Shown here piece after piece: positions 54,301 to 58,456 of a stretch of 64,000 nt of DNA; position 1 is the first letter of the stretch, and the number at the start of each line of letters is the position of its first letter. Under the pieces are notes generated by a model that saw only the letters and a list, made by a program, of their open reading frames with translations, was not told the origin of the DNA and ran no database searches. The DNA is from Lineus longissimus. Its lineage: Eukaryota; Nemertea; Pilidiophora; Heteronemertea; Lineidae. The translations under genes were made by a program, and so were the position numbers. The stretch is from the NCBI RefSeq assembly GCF_910592395.1, contig NC_088322.1, forward strand, positions 14,439,431-14,503,430, in the 5' to 3' direction.

Positions 54301-57300
54301 CTTTCCAGTGAATGATCATGTCAATAGGTTTAGGTGAGCTAGCCGACAGGGTTAAGTACAAGTTCCACACAGCAGCCACCAAGTTCTTTATTAAGGACAT
54401 TCCGCAGACTAGCAACAGCCCTAAACTAAATGCATGCTGCGTATTTCTGTTTTGAAAAATCAATGATAACGTGTTTCAGAGTACGTCGTGGAGGATAATG
54501 CGGGGCCAAGAGCGAAGTTGGATACGATGGCAACACCGAAGATCGAGTACCACCAAATAAAAATAGGGAGTGGCTATAGTAAGTCAGATTAATAGTTTAT
54601 TATTGTCTCCAAATGCACAATAAAAGACAAAGCGCACATTTGCCTTGCCCGAATTTTGCAAGATCCAACTATATAACAAGCAGCCACCAATTGACTGCGG
54701 GGAGTCCTCTTACTAAAATCCTTAAGAAATGACAGTGTGGCTGTCTTCACGAGAAGGGGGAATTAAGTGCACCTTCCTCATTCGCACGAAAAAGTCATAT
54801 TGCGGGACTCTGAATCATCCTTGCTCTCTCTAACCAAGTTATTATCCTCATTCCTCTCCTTGTTATAATTTGTTTCTTTTTCAGCCGCCTGGTTGAAGTT
54901 GGCCATTCCACCAGATCTCAACAAGGCTCATGTCAGGAAATATCCTACTATTCTATTCATGTAAGTCCTCAGTTACATCACATTTCCTTCAACGCAGTTA
55001 CCTTACATATAAGTCCTGCCAAAGTCCATGTGTAATATTTGCTTAAAAGTCTCTTCTCATGCCACTTCGGTGAGTGACTCTCCGAGTGACCAAATGTGTC
55101 CTGCCAAAGTCCCCGTGTTATATTTGCTTAAAAGTCTCTTCCCATGCCACTTCGGTGAGTGACTCTCCGAGTGACCAAATGTGGGTACTCTGGATATAAG
55201 TACCAAAACATGCTGAAACATTTTGGAAGTATTATATAAATACAGTCTGAAAGCACTATCTTTCAACATATTTGACAACTCAATCCCTCAGGTACAATGG
55301 TCCAGAATCACAAAAATGTAACGACCGCTTCATGCTAGACTGGGCAACGTACTTGTCCGCATCCCAAGGTGTGATCTACGGTGTCATGGACGGCCGAGGT
55401 ACTGGGTACAGGGGCAGTCGATTCCTGCACGAGATCCACAAGAAGTTTGGTACAGTCGAGGTGGACGATCAAATCAAAGCGGTGGAGTACCTGAGGACGC
55501 TTTCTTATGTCGACAAGTACAATATCGGCATATGGGGACCGGTAAGTATGACAGGAGTTTGAATTTGAAGTTCCAGTTTTATGATAACAAAAGGATGTCA
55601 ACTGTCGCTGCGAGCTACGACAGAGCCAAGACGTCATGTCGAGTGATTGCAATTAACCCAGTCGGCGGCCGCAATCAAATCACCATTGTCACGTTTTCAT
55701 GGTGCTCTTGCACGTTGCATTGACTAAGATCTTTAGCCTGGCGCTTTGGTAACGTTCAGAGTCACATACAAAACTTGATGAGGGAATCTTGAACTCAAAG
55801 TGCTCTTATTTACAAATTATTGCAAGCCGTTTATATTATCTTTTAGTCGTATGGAGGGTTTGTTGCTGCTCACATTGCAAGAAGAGGGACGGGGATGGTG
55901 AAATGTGCCATGGCTGTTGCTCCTGTGACAGATTTCAGATATTATGGTAAGCACTGCGTCTAAATTTGTGAATTTCGAGTTGGTACTGCACCATGGCGGC
56001 TAAAGGTATCGGTTCGGCTTGAACGAAGACGTGCTTACCCGAAGAGAAGCTGATGACACAAAACAAACAAACGAAATTTTTGTTCCTTTTGAGGGGCATG
56101 AGGCCCACATTTCTTATTCGTATTCCTTTATACCCCTCCAGGTCTGTTGAAGGAGTGCCTTGCTTCTATTGTGTGGCAAAGGTAGAGCAATGCCTTTACC
56201 CTCTGGGTGCAGTGCTAACATTTCGTGAAATGAACTATAGGCATGATGGCCTCCCTAATGTAAATGCTATTGTTAGTTACTTTGTAAAATTCCAGATACG
56301 GCATATACGGAGAAATACATGGGCGTTCCCACAAGGGAGGACAACTACATTGGATATGACAACGCTAACCTTAATAAAAAAGAAGAGGCAGAAGGATTTA
56401 AAAAGACGAGGTTGTTACTCGTACATGGAACTGGTGATGGTGAGTACTTTATTCTATACTTGGGGACCTCACTTTCACATTGACACGATTTACCAGCTCT
56501 GCAAGCTCTGCCACACTCGTTATGGAGAGAAGAGAGTAGGTTCAAGCATCTTGCTCAAGAACAGTGGTAGAACTTGTCGGAGGCTCTTTCTGACTTCTTT
56601 AAGAAGTCGGAAATAGCCTCCTACCGCAGAGATAATGATATTCAGTTTGGCGTTTCTTTTTCAGATAACGTCCATTTTGAAAACTCGGCTCACCTTATAA
56701 AAACATTGACAGCAGCTGGGGCTGATTTCCAAACTCAAGTAAGTACATCTGGAGGTTAGCGTCAGTTTGTGGTCGAAACAGGGAAAAGCTGTCTTGTTAT
56801 TGATATAATGTCATTAACTGATCGATTAGTCATTATCAGTAAAAATCCTTGAAATAGTCCAATACAATTCCATTACAATCAGCTTCTTACACTTACCGTC
56901 AAAAATAAAATGTTCATCTCATTTTAGATCTACCCTGACGAGCGTCACTCGTTTTACGATGAGCCAGCAAAAACACATTTATACCGAACAATGACCAATT
57001 TTATGATGGACTGTTTCAACAGTACGAAAGTCGACTGGATTGAGACAGTCGATAAAAGTAAAAAGCGGAAAAAAAGTAAACAGGAGGGAGAGGAGGTAAG
57101 TTTTTATTTGAATTTTAGATCAAGTCACGTGATTTTGTAGCGCCACCATGTGGTGGTATGTGTAATTAGACTTTGACAACTGTGGTCCAATGTGATATTC
57201 TGTCTCATGATATTTTAATGATCCGGGCTGGTCTAGCCAAATAGGGTCAAAAGCCAAAAAACTTGTTGCAGTTGATAAGGGCTGGATATACAACATGTAC

Positions 57301-58364
57301 AATGTAAGTTACTGTCATACGCATATTGATGTAAGAAAAACATTAGTCTCTTGTTACGTACGCGTCTGCATCCTATAACCCTTCTGCGATATGCTGTCAA
57401 AATCTAGTTGCATTGTCGATGACATGGTGGTGCGTCTTTATGACCTTTGCAAAGTTTTCCTAGAGCTTCGAGTGATGGTAGACTTTGCTGACATTTTGAC
57501 ATTTCTCTCCATTTTTGCATGTTTTATTGCCAGACTTTTTATTTCCCTCGTTTTATAAGCATTTTGGCTTTGTTTGAAAAAAAGAAATTGAAAAAATTAC
57601 GACGATTTACGACATTGTTCCTTGGATCATTACCATCACACAATTTAAGAGAGGTCATGCAAGTGCACAAAGCGAACGTTGATGTAAAAAGTCTGGCATT
57701 ATTTATTCCCCCATTCCCAAATTTGAAAAAAAATAGTTACCTGTCCTTTAAAACATACTAAAAACAGTCCGATCAAAAATTGGTAAGGTTTCTTGGTATG
57801 GTTCGTTTGAGATTTCATATCCTGTGACATATTCTAATCTCAATCCTTAATGGATTATTTCCCAAATGATAATGATATACCTGTTTTGTATTTTGTATAT
57901 CTTCCAAAATTAAGACTTTCAAAATGTTATGTTAAATCTTTAATACTCTACGATAATCATAAGAGGTTTGGCAGATCAGGCCGGAATGTATTTTTGTAAT
58001 TTTTTAGATGCTAGCTCAAAACCATGGTACTTCTCGATATCACATTAGGAAGTTGGGCTCGAAAGATCGATTTTGGTCATTTTCCGCGTTTCAATATCAT
58101 TAATATGCTTTTGTTCTTTAAAAGGATGAACTATTTTAAAGAGGTTTCGTAGAATATACAAAAAAATCAAATTTAAAAAACTGAATAATAGGATTTTTAG
58201 ATCGCAAGTCTGGCCAGAAATATAGATTTTTGTCATTTTTCGCATTCTGCACATTTTTATGTCTTTGCTTTGTTCTTTAACAGGGGCAACTGAAACAATA
58301 CATTAAGAAAAAGCCGCCGAACCTGTCGTTTCAACTCGGCTCATTGAAGGAGGCCAACCCATGA
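9291..58364 (+). CDS. DPP4-family (S9B) type II membrane peptidase, DPP6/DPP10-like anchor; 21 spliced exons, two alternative anchors
   Basis: Span of the whole gene; exons are listed one by one. Joining 9291-9335, 25257-25371 and nineteen further exons to 58364 gives 2562 nt (853 residues plus stop) with phase preserved at every border. Using 30457-30610 in place of the first two exons gives 851 residues. Human DPP6 and DPP10 are about 800-865 residues. Family members are type II membrane dimers: DPP4 removes N-terminal Xaa-Pro dipeptides, while vertebrate DPP6/DPP10 are inactive and modulate Kv4 channels. Visible here are a membrane segment (30-51), the Glu-Glu motif (E229, E230), an Arg125 equivalent (R145), oxyanion Tyr583, nucleophile motif GPSYGG (S666), D746, N748 and H778, plus the four DPP4-type cysteine pairs. 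Residues therefore suggest an active or ancestral enzyme, and the anchor suggests the DPP6/10 branch. The family call is firm; activity is inference. Confidence 0.93.
12365..12577. repeat. foldback element: about 95-bp inverted arms, 22-nt loop
   Basis: The left arm is about 12365-12459 and the right arm about 12482-12577. The arms pair nearly perfectly, including an uninterrupted 39-base block (acaattgacctatttag... against its reverse complement) and terminal aagg/cctt next to the loop. By eye about ten mismatches are spread over the arms. Such a structure is typical of a foldback MITE or a recent inverted duplication; if transcribed it would form a long hairpin RNA. No flanking target-site duplication was identified, and the ORF starting at 12249 runs into it only by chance. 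Confidence 0.85.
13940..14012 (-). mobile_element. tRNA-derived SINE relic
   Basis: Read on the minus strand, this stretch has a tRNA-like head. An A-box-like segment around gcagtggctagggtctc lies about 30 bases before a good RNA polymerase III B box, GGTTCGATCCC (complement of gggatcgaacc at 13952-13962). The anticodon region ctgactagcggtcaggagg lies between them. A polymerase III promoter inside a tRNA-like sequence without tRNA-grade stems, within an intron, fits a tRNA-derived SINE. The body and tail were not delimited. Confidence 0.7.
14792..14805 (+). repeat. run of 14 C
   Basis: An uninterrupted mononucleotide run of C is followed by actcccc and a run of A. It is the longest C/G run noticed in the window. 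Assembly or read errors are likely at such a site, so the ORFs crossing it on both strands should not be trusted. Confidence 0.9.
17790..18260 (+). repeat. three diverged copies of a 'tggcatcaaaccgtatct' unit
   Basis: Related segments near 17821 (tggcatcaaaccgtatct), 18025 (tggcatgttaatcaaacc) and 18198 (tggcttgtttatcgaacc) share the end 'aaccgtatctaa'. Each is preceded by a form of 'catcactctggtgtcaag'. Spacing is about 175-205 bases. The copies carry indels and give several overlapping short ORFs that are not genes. It is probably an old tandem or transposon-derived repeat. Confidence 0.45.
24892..25124 (+). pseudogene. two decayed copies of the exon 2 acceptor and exon start
   Basis: Segments at 24892-24929 and 25091-25124 match the acceptor and first codons of the transmembrane exon (25251-25288). 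By eye about 31 of 38 and 27 of 34 bases agree, including gcttgtt, gaacaa and aagagaggaa or aacaatgctgaa. The first copy has lost its AG (tttccgg). The second keeps tttcag and could act as a decoy acceptor, but it reads on into sequence with no membrane segment. They are best explained as local duplications of the exon border, now decayed. Confidence 0.6.
25257..25371 (+). CDS. exon 2a: transmembrane anchor (isoform A, residues 16-53)
   Basis: The acceptor is ccatttcag at 25256 and the donor gtaagt at 25372; the exon is 115 nt, phase 0 in and 1 out. It begins [14 protein letters not shown] and continues as a hydrophobic helix (residues 30-51) ending VTP. The pattern E-L-x-G-x-N...RNWKGI-IALLVIL is the hallmark of the DPP6/DPP10 transmembrane exon, which likewise starts at the Glu. 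In vertebrates the short cytoplasmic part and this helix carry the contact with Kv4 channels. Homology is firm. Upstream connection to 9335 is tentative. Confidence 0.93.
27140..27201 (-). mobile_element. tRNA-derived SINE relic
   Basis: The sequence ggccgggctagaaacccacg followed by acctcctgatcacc and gacgcttttccactg is the complement of a tRNA-like head. It shows a T-arm/B box, an anticodon region and an A-box half, with several decayed positions. It is similar in build to the copy at 13.9 kb but not identical to it. No target duplication was identified. Confidence 0.6.
28559..28860. repeat. 55-bp tandem repeat, about 5.5 copies
   Basis: The unit is gattctgagtaaggatctcc...ttgaactctcggtcagatatccttg, about 55 bases (one copy is 58). 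It starts near 28559, 28610, 28665, 28723, 28778 and partly 28833. Copies differ by 10-25 percent by eye, so the array is old. The 84-codon minus-strand frame here merely translates the repeat and is not a gene. Confidence 0.85.
30457..30610 (+). CDS. exon 1b: alternative start and transmembrane anchor (isoform B)
   Basis: An ATG at 30457 (in-frame TGA 27 nt upstream, no acceptor between) opens 51 codons plus one base, ending at donor gtaagt (30611). Phase 1 is the same as exon 2a. The product has a 24-residue cytoplasmic part, [18 protein letters not shown] and on, then YWKG and a hydrophobic helix (about residues 28-47) ending TMPP. The tryptophan-lysine-glycine before the helix, the helix length and the closing proline match exon 2a, so the two are probably ancient duplicates used as alternatives. 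Spliced to exon 3 it gives GCC (Ala) at the junction. Expression from its own promoter is inferred; no transcript evidence is available here. Confidence 0.7.
30611..40246 (+). other. intron upstream of exon 3 (9.6 kb)
   Basis: No exon recognised. It is AT-rich, with scattered homopolymers and a perfect 17-bp inverted repeat at 37.25 kb (listed). Open frames such as those at 32028, 33655, 35323 and 36269 lack splice borders or family resemblance and are treated as chance. Confidence 0.55.
37254..37358. repeat. 17-bp perfect inverted repeat, 71-nt spacer
   Basis: The arm ctgtccaggccaactta at 37254-37270 is the exact reverse complement of 37342-37358. It could form a stem-loop in the pre-mRNA or mark the ends of a small element. 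No internal similarity between the spacer and other parts of the window was noticed. Confidence 0.85.
40247..40339 (+). CDS. exon 3: start of ectodomain (residues 54-84)
   Basis: The acceptor is attctctag and the donor gtttgt (weaker than the gtaagt used elsewhere). The exon is 93 nt, phase 1 in and 1 out. It reads [16 protein letters not shown] and ends SSKWI, matching the family pattern 'tl-d-f...f-a-KWIsd' of the first propeller strands. The same exon accepts either anchor exon: Thr at the junction with 2a, Ala with 1b. It is the first exon shared by both isoforms. Confidence 0.88.
   Translation, partial: PQTMSKWARSLGTRMYLTPNFNQNHFLPNG
40590..40687 (+). CDS. exon 4: propeller blade 1 (residues 85-117)
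   Basis: The acceptor is tttcag and the donor gtgagt; 98 nt, phase 1 in and 0 out. It encodes [19 protein letters not shown] followed by a segment with the N-glycosylation sites N-S-S and N-T-T. This corresponds to the DPP4/DPP6 segment 'd-eflYr...g-v-l-nv-t-nss'. The frame continues into the intron to 40765, but the donor and the homology end the exon at 40687. Confidence 0.9.
40688..47325 (+). other. intron 4 (6.6 kb)
   Basis: No exon recognised. It contains a tRNA-SINE-like patch near 41.25 kb and a short duplication of 'aatggcctcacg(t/g)ctcac' near 45.07-45.12 kb. The longest frames (minus 45977-46312, 111 codons; plus 44652-44951, 99 codons) show no family resemblance. Confidence 0.55.
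41234..41280 (-). mobile_element. tRNA-SINE-like fragment
   Basis: On the minus strand, a B-box-like ggttgattccc (complement of gggaatcaacc at 41240-41250) follows ggcgcagtctgattaacgaa, a plausible A box plus anticodon region. It is shorter and more decayed than the copies at 13.9 and 27.1 kb, so the call is weaker. Confidence 0.4.
47326..47400 (+). CDS. exon 5: propeller (residues 118-142)
   Basis: The acceptor is atttcag and the donor gtaagt; 75 nt, phase 0 at both ends. It reads [20 protein letters not shown] and ends NVKK, matching the family segment 'd-YsiSpD-qfvLl-yn'. The exon is small but both borders and the phase fit exons 4 and 6. Confidence 0.87.
47770..47822 (+). CDS. exon 6: propeller with Arg125-equivalent (residues 143-159)
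   Basis: The acceptor is ttttgcag and the donor gtaagt; 53 nt, phase 0 in and 2 out. It encodes [18 protein letters not shown] (the last Gly codon is split). It aligns without gaps to the DPP4 stretch around Arg125-His126 ('RHSYTASYDIYD'), so R145 and H146 keep the position that in DPP4 helps bind the substrate carbonyl. Confidence 0.87.
47960..48040 (+). repeat. 27-bp minisatellite, 3 copies
   Basis: The unit gttgaaaccatcaacgtaac plus ttctaac repeats exactly in length at 47960, 47987 and 48014, with 5-8 substitutions between copies. Being a multiple of three it stays open in one frame as VETINVTSN-like units, but an in-frame TAA lies just upstream and a TGA just downstream. There is no splice border, so it is not an exon. 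Confidence 0.9.
48124..48189 (+). repeat. 33-bp perfect direct repeat, 2 copies
   Basis: The 33-base unit beginning gaaatctttcaaagagaaat and ending cattcctcat occurs twice head to tail with no difference, at 48124-48156 and 48157-48189. It lies 31 bases before the 80-bp array. The identity implies a very recent duplication. Confidence 0.95.
48221..49980 (+). repeat. 80-bp minisatellite, 22 full copies of exact length
   Basis: The unit starts tctcaatgatctatctgagg and ends gcaaacccttccaacgttag. Copies begin every 80 bases from 48221, with a 10-base partial at 49981. No insertion or deletion is seen in 1760 bases; copies differ by 0-5 substitutions. Variants tctcaacgat recur at 48221, 48461, 48701 and 48941, and the units at 48461 and 48701 are identical to each other, so the first half shows a three-unit (240-bp) higher-order period. 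Most units contain the dyad CGACT-acggc-AGTCG. The length is not a multiple of three and no frame stays open, so it is non-coding intronic satellite. Confidence 0.98.
50692..50776 (+). CDS. exon 7: propeller (residues 160-188)
   Basis: The acceptor is tccattacag and the donor gtaagt; 85 nt, phase 2 in and 0 out. It encodes [20 protein letters not shown] then WAPTGRSL. The closing pattern 'LQYA-W-P-G--L' is strongly conserved in DPP6 and DPP10. A decayed copy of the exon follows at once. Confidence 0.92.
50788..50870 (+). pseudogene. decayed tandem duplicate of exon 7
   Basis: Directly after the exon 7 donor, the segment acccttagacaagtcc...gctccattacggtatgcaagg repeats the middle of exon 7 (accgttagacaagtca...actccattacagtatgcaag). 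A two-base loss between the two blocks breaks the frame, and the end is disturbed by a local aaggtggtagc duplication. No usable acceptor remains. It is a dead exon duplicate, probably from slippage or unequal exchange. Confidence 0.75.
50942..51062 (+). CDS. exon 8: propeller, up to the Glu motif (residues 189-228)
   Basis: The acceptor is tctttcag and the donor gtaaga; 121 nt, phase 0 in and 1 out. It begins [20 protein letters not shown] and ends [13 protein letters not shown]. 'v-i-NG--DWlYEEE' is the signature before the substrate-binding glutamates of DPP4. The Glu-Glu pair is completed across the splice junction with exon 9. Confidence 0.95.
51881..52044 (+). CDS. exon 9: Glu-Glu motif and propeller (residues 229-283)
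   Basis: The acceptor is gtctttttag and the donor gtaagc; 164 nt, phase 1 in and 0 out. It begins [20 protein letters not shown] and ends with the segment SINYPK. E229-E230 correspond to DPP4 Glu205-Glu206, which hold the free N-terminus of the substrate. 'a-WWSP-G--laYa-FND--VP' is shared by the whole family, including the inactive members. Confidence 0.95.
52559..52689 (+). CDS. exon 10: propeller (residues 284-326)
   Basis: The acceptor is tttttcag and the donor gtaagt; 131 nt, phase 0 in and 2 out. It reads [20 protein letters not shown] and ends [13 protein letters not shown]...NPtv-l-vv is the conserved family pattern across the exon 9/10 border. The intron before it (52045-52558) is plain, non-coding and AT-rich. 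Confidence 0.93.
52859..53027 (+). CDS. exon 11: propeller with first Cys pair (residues 327-383)
   Basis: The acceptor is gtttcag and the donor gtgagt; 169 nt, phase 2 in and 0 out. It begins [20 protein letters not shown], then [19 protein letters not shown], and ends KGWVKL. This equals the DPP4 stretch 'hYl-dv-W---eris-qWl-R-qn-sv--iCd', with the disulfide pair equivalent to C385-C394 and an N-M-S glycosylation site. Confidence 0.94.
53458..53565 (+). CDS. exon 12: propeller (residues 384-419)
   Basis: The acceptor is ctttcag and the donor gtaagt; 108 nt, phase 0 at both ends. It reads [20 protein letters not shown] and ends HVAMVTAT, matching 'eP-Fs-dG-kffflra-p-gg-g--yhi'. The codons for VAMVT contain gttgccatggtaac, a palindrome of RFX X-box type; here the coding constraint alone may explain it. 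Confidence 0.93.
53890..54202 (+). CDS. exon 13: propeller blades with CxxC and Cys pair (residues 420-523)
   Basis: The acceptor is ttttgcag and the donor gtaagt; 313 nt, phase 0 in and 1 out, the longest exon. It begins [20 protein letters not shown], includes [26 protein letters not shown] and GPDVPSYVV, and ends KNSDG. CxxC and the pair C-x17-C match DPP4 C444-C447 and C454-C472. Families with more introns split this region, so two ancestral exons may be fused here. An upstream in-frame ATG at 53884 lies in the intron and is not used. Confidence 0.95.
54480..54578 (+). CDS. exon 14: propeller-hydrolase hinge (residues 524-556)
   Basis: The acceptor is tgtttcag and the donor gtaagt; 99 nt, phase 1 at both ends. 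It encodes [20 protein letters not shown] then [13 protein letters not shown]. It matches 'vLedN--l---l----mP--e---i-i' at the entry to the alpha/beta-hydrolase domain. Confidence 0.92.
54885..54960 (+). CDS. exon 15: start of hydrolase domain (residues 557-581)
   Basis: The acceptor is ctttttcag and the donor gtaagt; 76 nt, phase 1 in and 2 out. It encodes [20 protein letters not shown] then PTILF. This matches the family 'mqm-lPp-fd--kkYPlLl-vY-GP', where the next exon supplies the oxyanion-hole tyrosine. Confidence 0.92.
55013..55182 (+). repeat. 85-bp tandem duplication in intron 15
   Basis: Copy 1 spans 55013-55097 and copy 2 spans 55098-55182. Each begins gtcctgccaaagtcc and ends gagtgaccaaatgt, with only about three differences between copies. 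It is intronic and recent, with no reading frame of note. Confidence 0.95.
55292..55541 (+). CDS. exon 16: hydrolase core up to the nucleophile elbow (residues 582-665)
   Basis: The acceptor is tccctcag and the donor gtaagt; 250 nt, phase 2 in and 0 out. It starts [14 protein letters not shown], contains [30 protein letters not shown] and [12 protein letters not shown], and ends IGIWGP. Y583 is the equivalent of DPP4 oxyanion Tyr547, which vertebrate DPP6 has lost. DGRGtGYrG and 'lGt-EveDQi-A' are typical of active DPP4 members. The residue just before the serine is Pro665 where DPP4 has Trp629. Confidence 0.96.
55847..55946 (+). CDS. exon 17: catalytic serine (residues 666-698)
   Basis: The acceptor is tcttttag and the donor gtaagc; 100 nt, phase 0 in and 1 out. 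It begins with Ser666 (TCG) in [20 protein letters not shown] and ends [12 protein letters not shown]6 has Asp and DPP10 Gly at this serine; here it is kept. Tyr698 (and Tyr702 in the next exon) match the S1-pocket tyrosines 662 and 666 of DPP4. C685 pairs in DPP4 with the cysteine near the end of the domain, present here as C800. Confidence 0.96.
56296..56439 (+). CDS. exon 18: pocket tyrosine and catalytic Asp (residues 699-746)
   Basis: The acceptor is aattccag and the donor gtgagt; 144 nt, phase 1 at both ends. It starts [18 protein letters not shown] and ends [10 protein letters not shown]. 'yDs-YTErYMGlP--edN' and 'lliHGt-DdNVHF' are DPP4 signatures. Asp746 is the catalytic Asp708 equivalent. 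The 187-codon frame starting at 56053 reads this exon in the wrong frame and is not a gene. Confidence 0.95.
56665..56738 (+). CDS. exon 19: hydrolase (residues 747-771)
   Basis: The acceptor is tttttcag and the donor gtaagt; 74 nt, phase 1 in and 0 out. It encodes [20 protein letters not shown] then DFQTQ. N748 matches DPP4 Asn710, which contacts the substrate carbonyl. The pattern 'DNVHFq-sa-l-k-L---gvdfq' is complete. Confidence 0.95.
56928..57095 (+). CDS. exon 20: catalytic His and C-terminal helix (residues 772-827)
   Basis: The acceptor is tcattttag and the donor gtaagt; 168 nt, phase 0 at both ends. It begins [20 protein letters not shown] and contains FMMDCF, then a Lys-rich tail [14 protein letters not shown]. 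His778 lies 32 residues after Asp746, as in DPP4 (708 to 740). C800 can pair with C685. Most DPP4-family proteins end soon after the 'Cf' motif, so the basic extension is lineage-specific. Confidence 0.93.
57096..58283 (+). other. intron 20 (1.2 kb)
   Basis: AT-rich, no exon recognised. If the donor at 57096 were skipped, the frame would end at a TAG about 45 bases on after 15 extra codons. A transcript using intron retention with a slightly different C-terminus is therefore conceivable. Confidence 0.6.
58284..58364 (+). CDS. exon 21: C-terminal tail and stop (residues 828-853)
   Basis: The acceptor follows a good pyrimidine tract (ttgctttgttctttaacag). It contains 26 codons, [20 protein letters not shown] then LKEANP, and TGA at 58362. 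There is no family similarity, but phase and acceptor fit exon 20, and AATAAA follows 87 bases after the stop. The tail is extracellular in a type II protein, so the basic stretch cannot be a cytoplasmic signal. Confidence 0.6.
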   Translation, partial: GQLKQYIKKKPPNLSFQLGSLKEANP

Positions 58365-58450
58365 TCCATGGTTAACATTTTGTTGTTTTTTTCTTTAAGT
58401 GTCACGGCCGGTCGTAGAAACAGTTGTATTATGTTTATTAGGAGAAAACG

Positions 58451-58456
58451 AATAAA
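58451..58456 (+). terminator. poly(A) signal AATAAA
   Basis: First canonical AATAAA after the stop codon, 87 bases downstream. A second lies at 58687-58692 (ccaaataaac). Either would give a short 3' UTR. The actual cleavage sites cannot be read from the sequence, and later signals (for example near 62921) would allow a longer one. Confidence 0.5.

Noticed and set aside
56053-56616. 187-codon plus-strand frame, the longest in the window
   Set aside because: It starts in intron 17 and overlaps exon 18 in a different frame from the one encoding the conserved DPP4 motif HGTGD. No family resemblance of its own.
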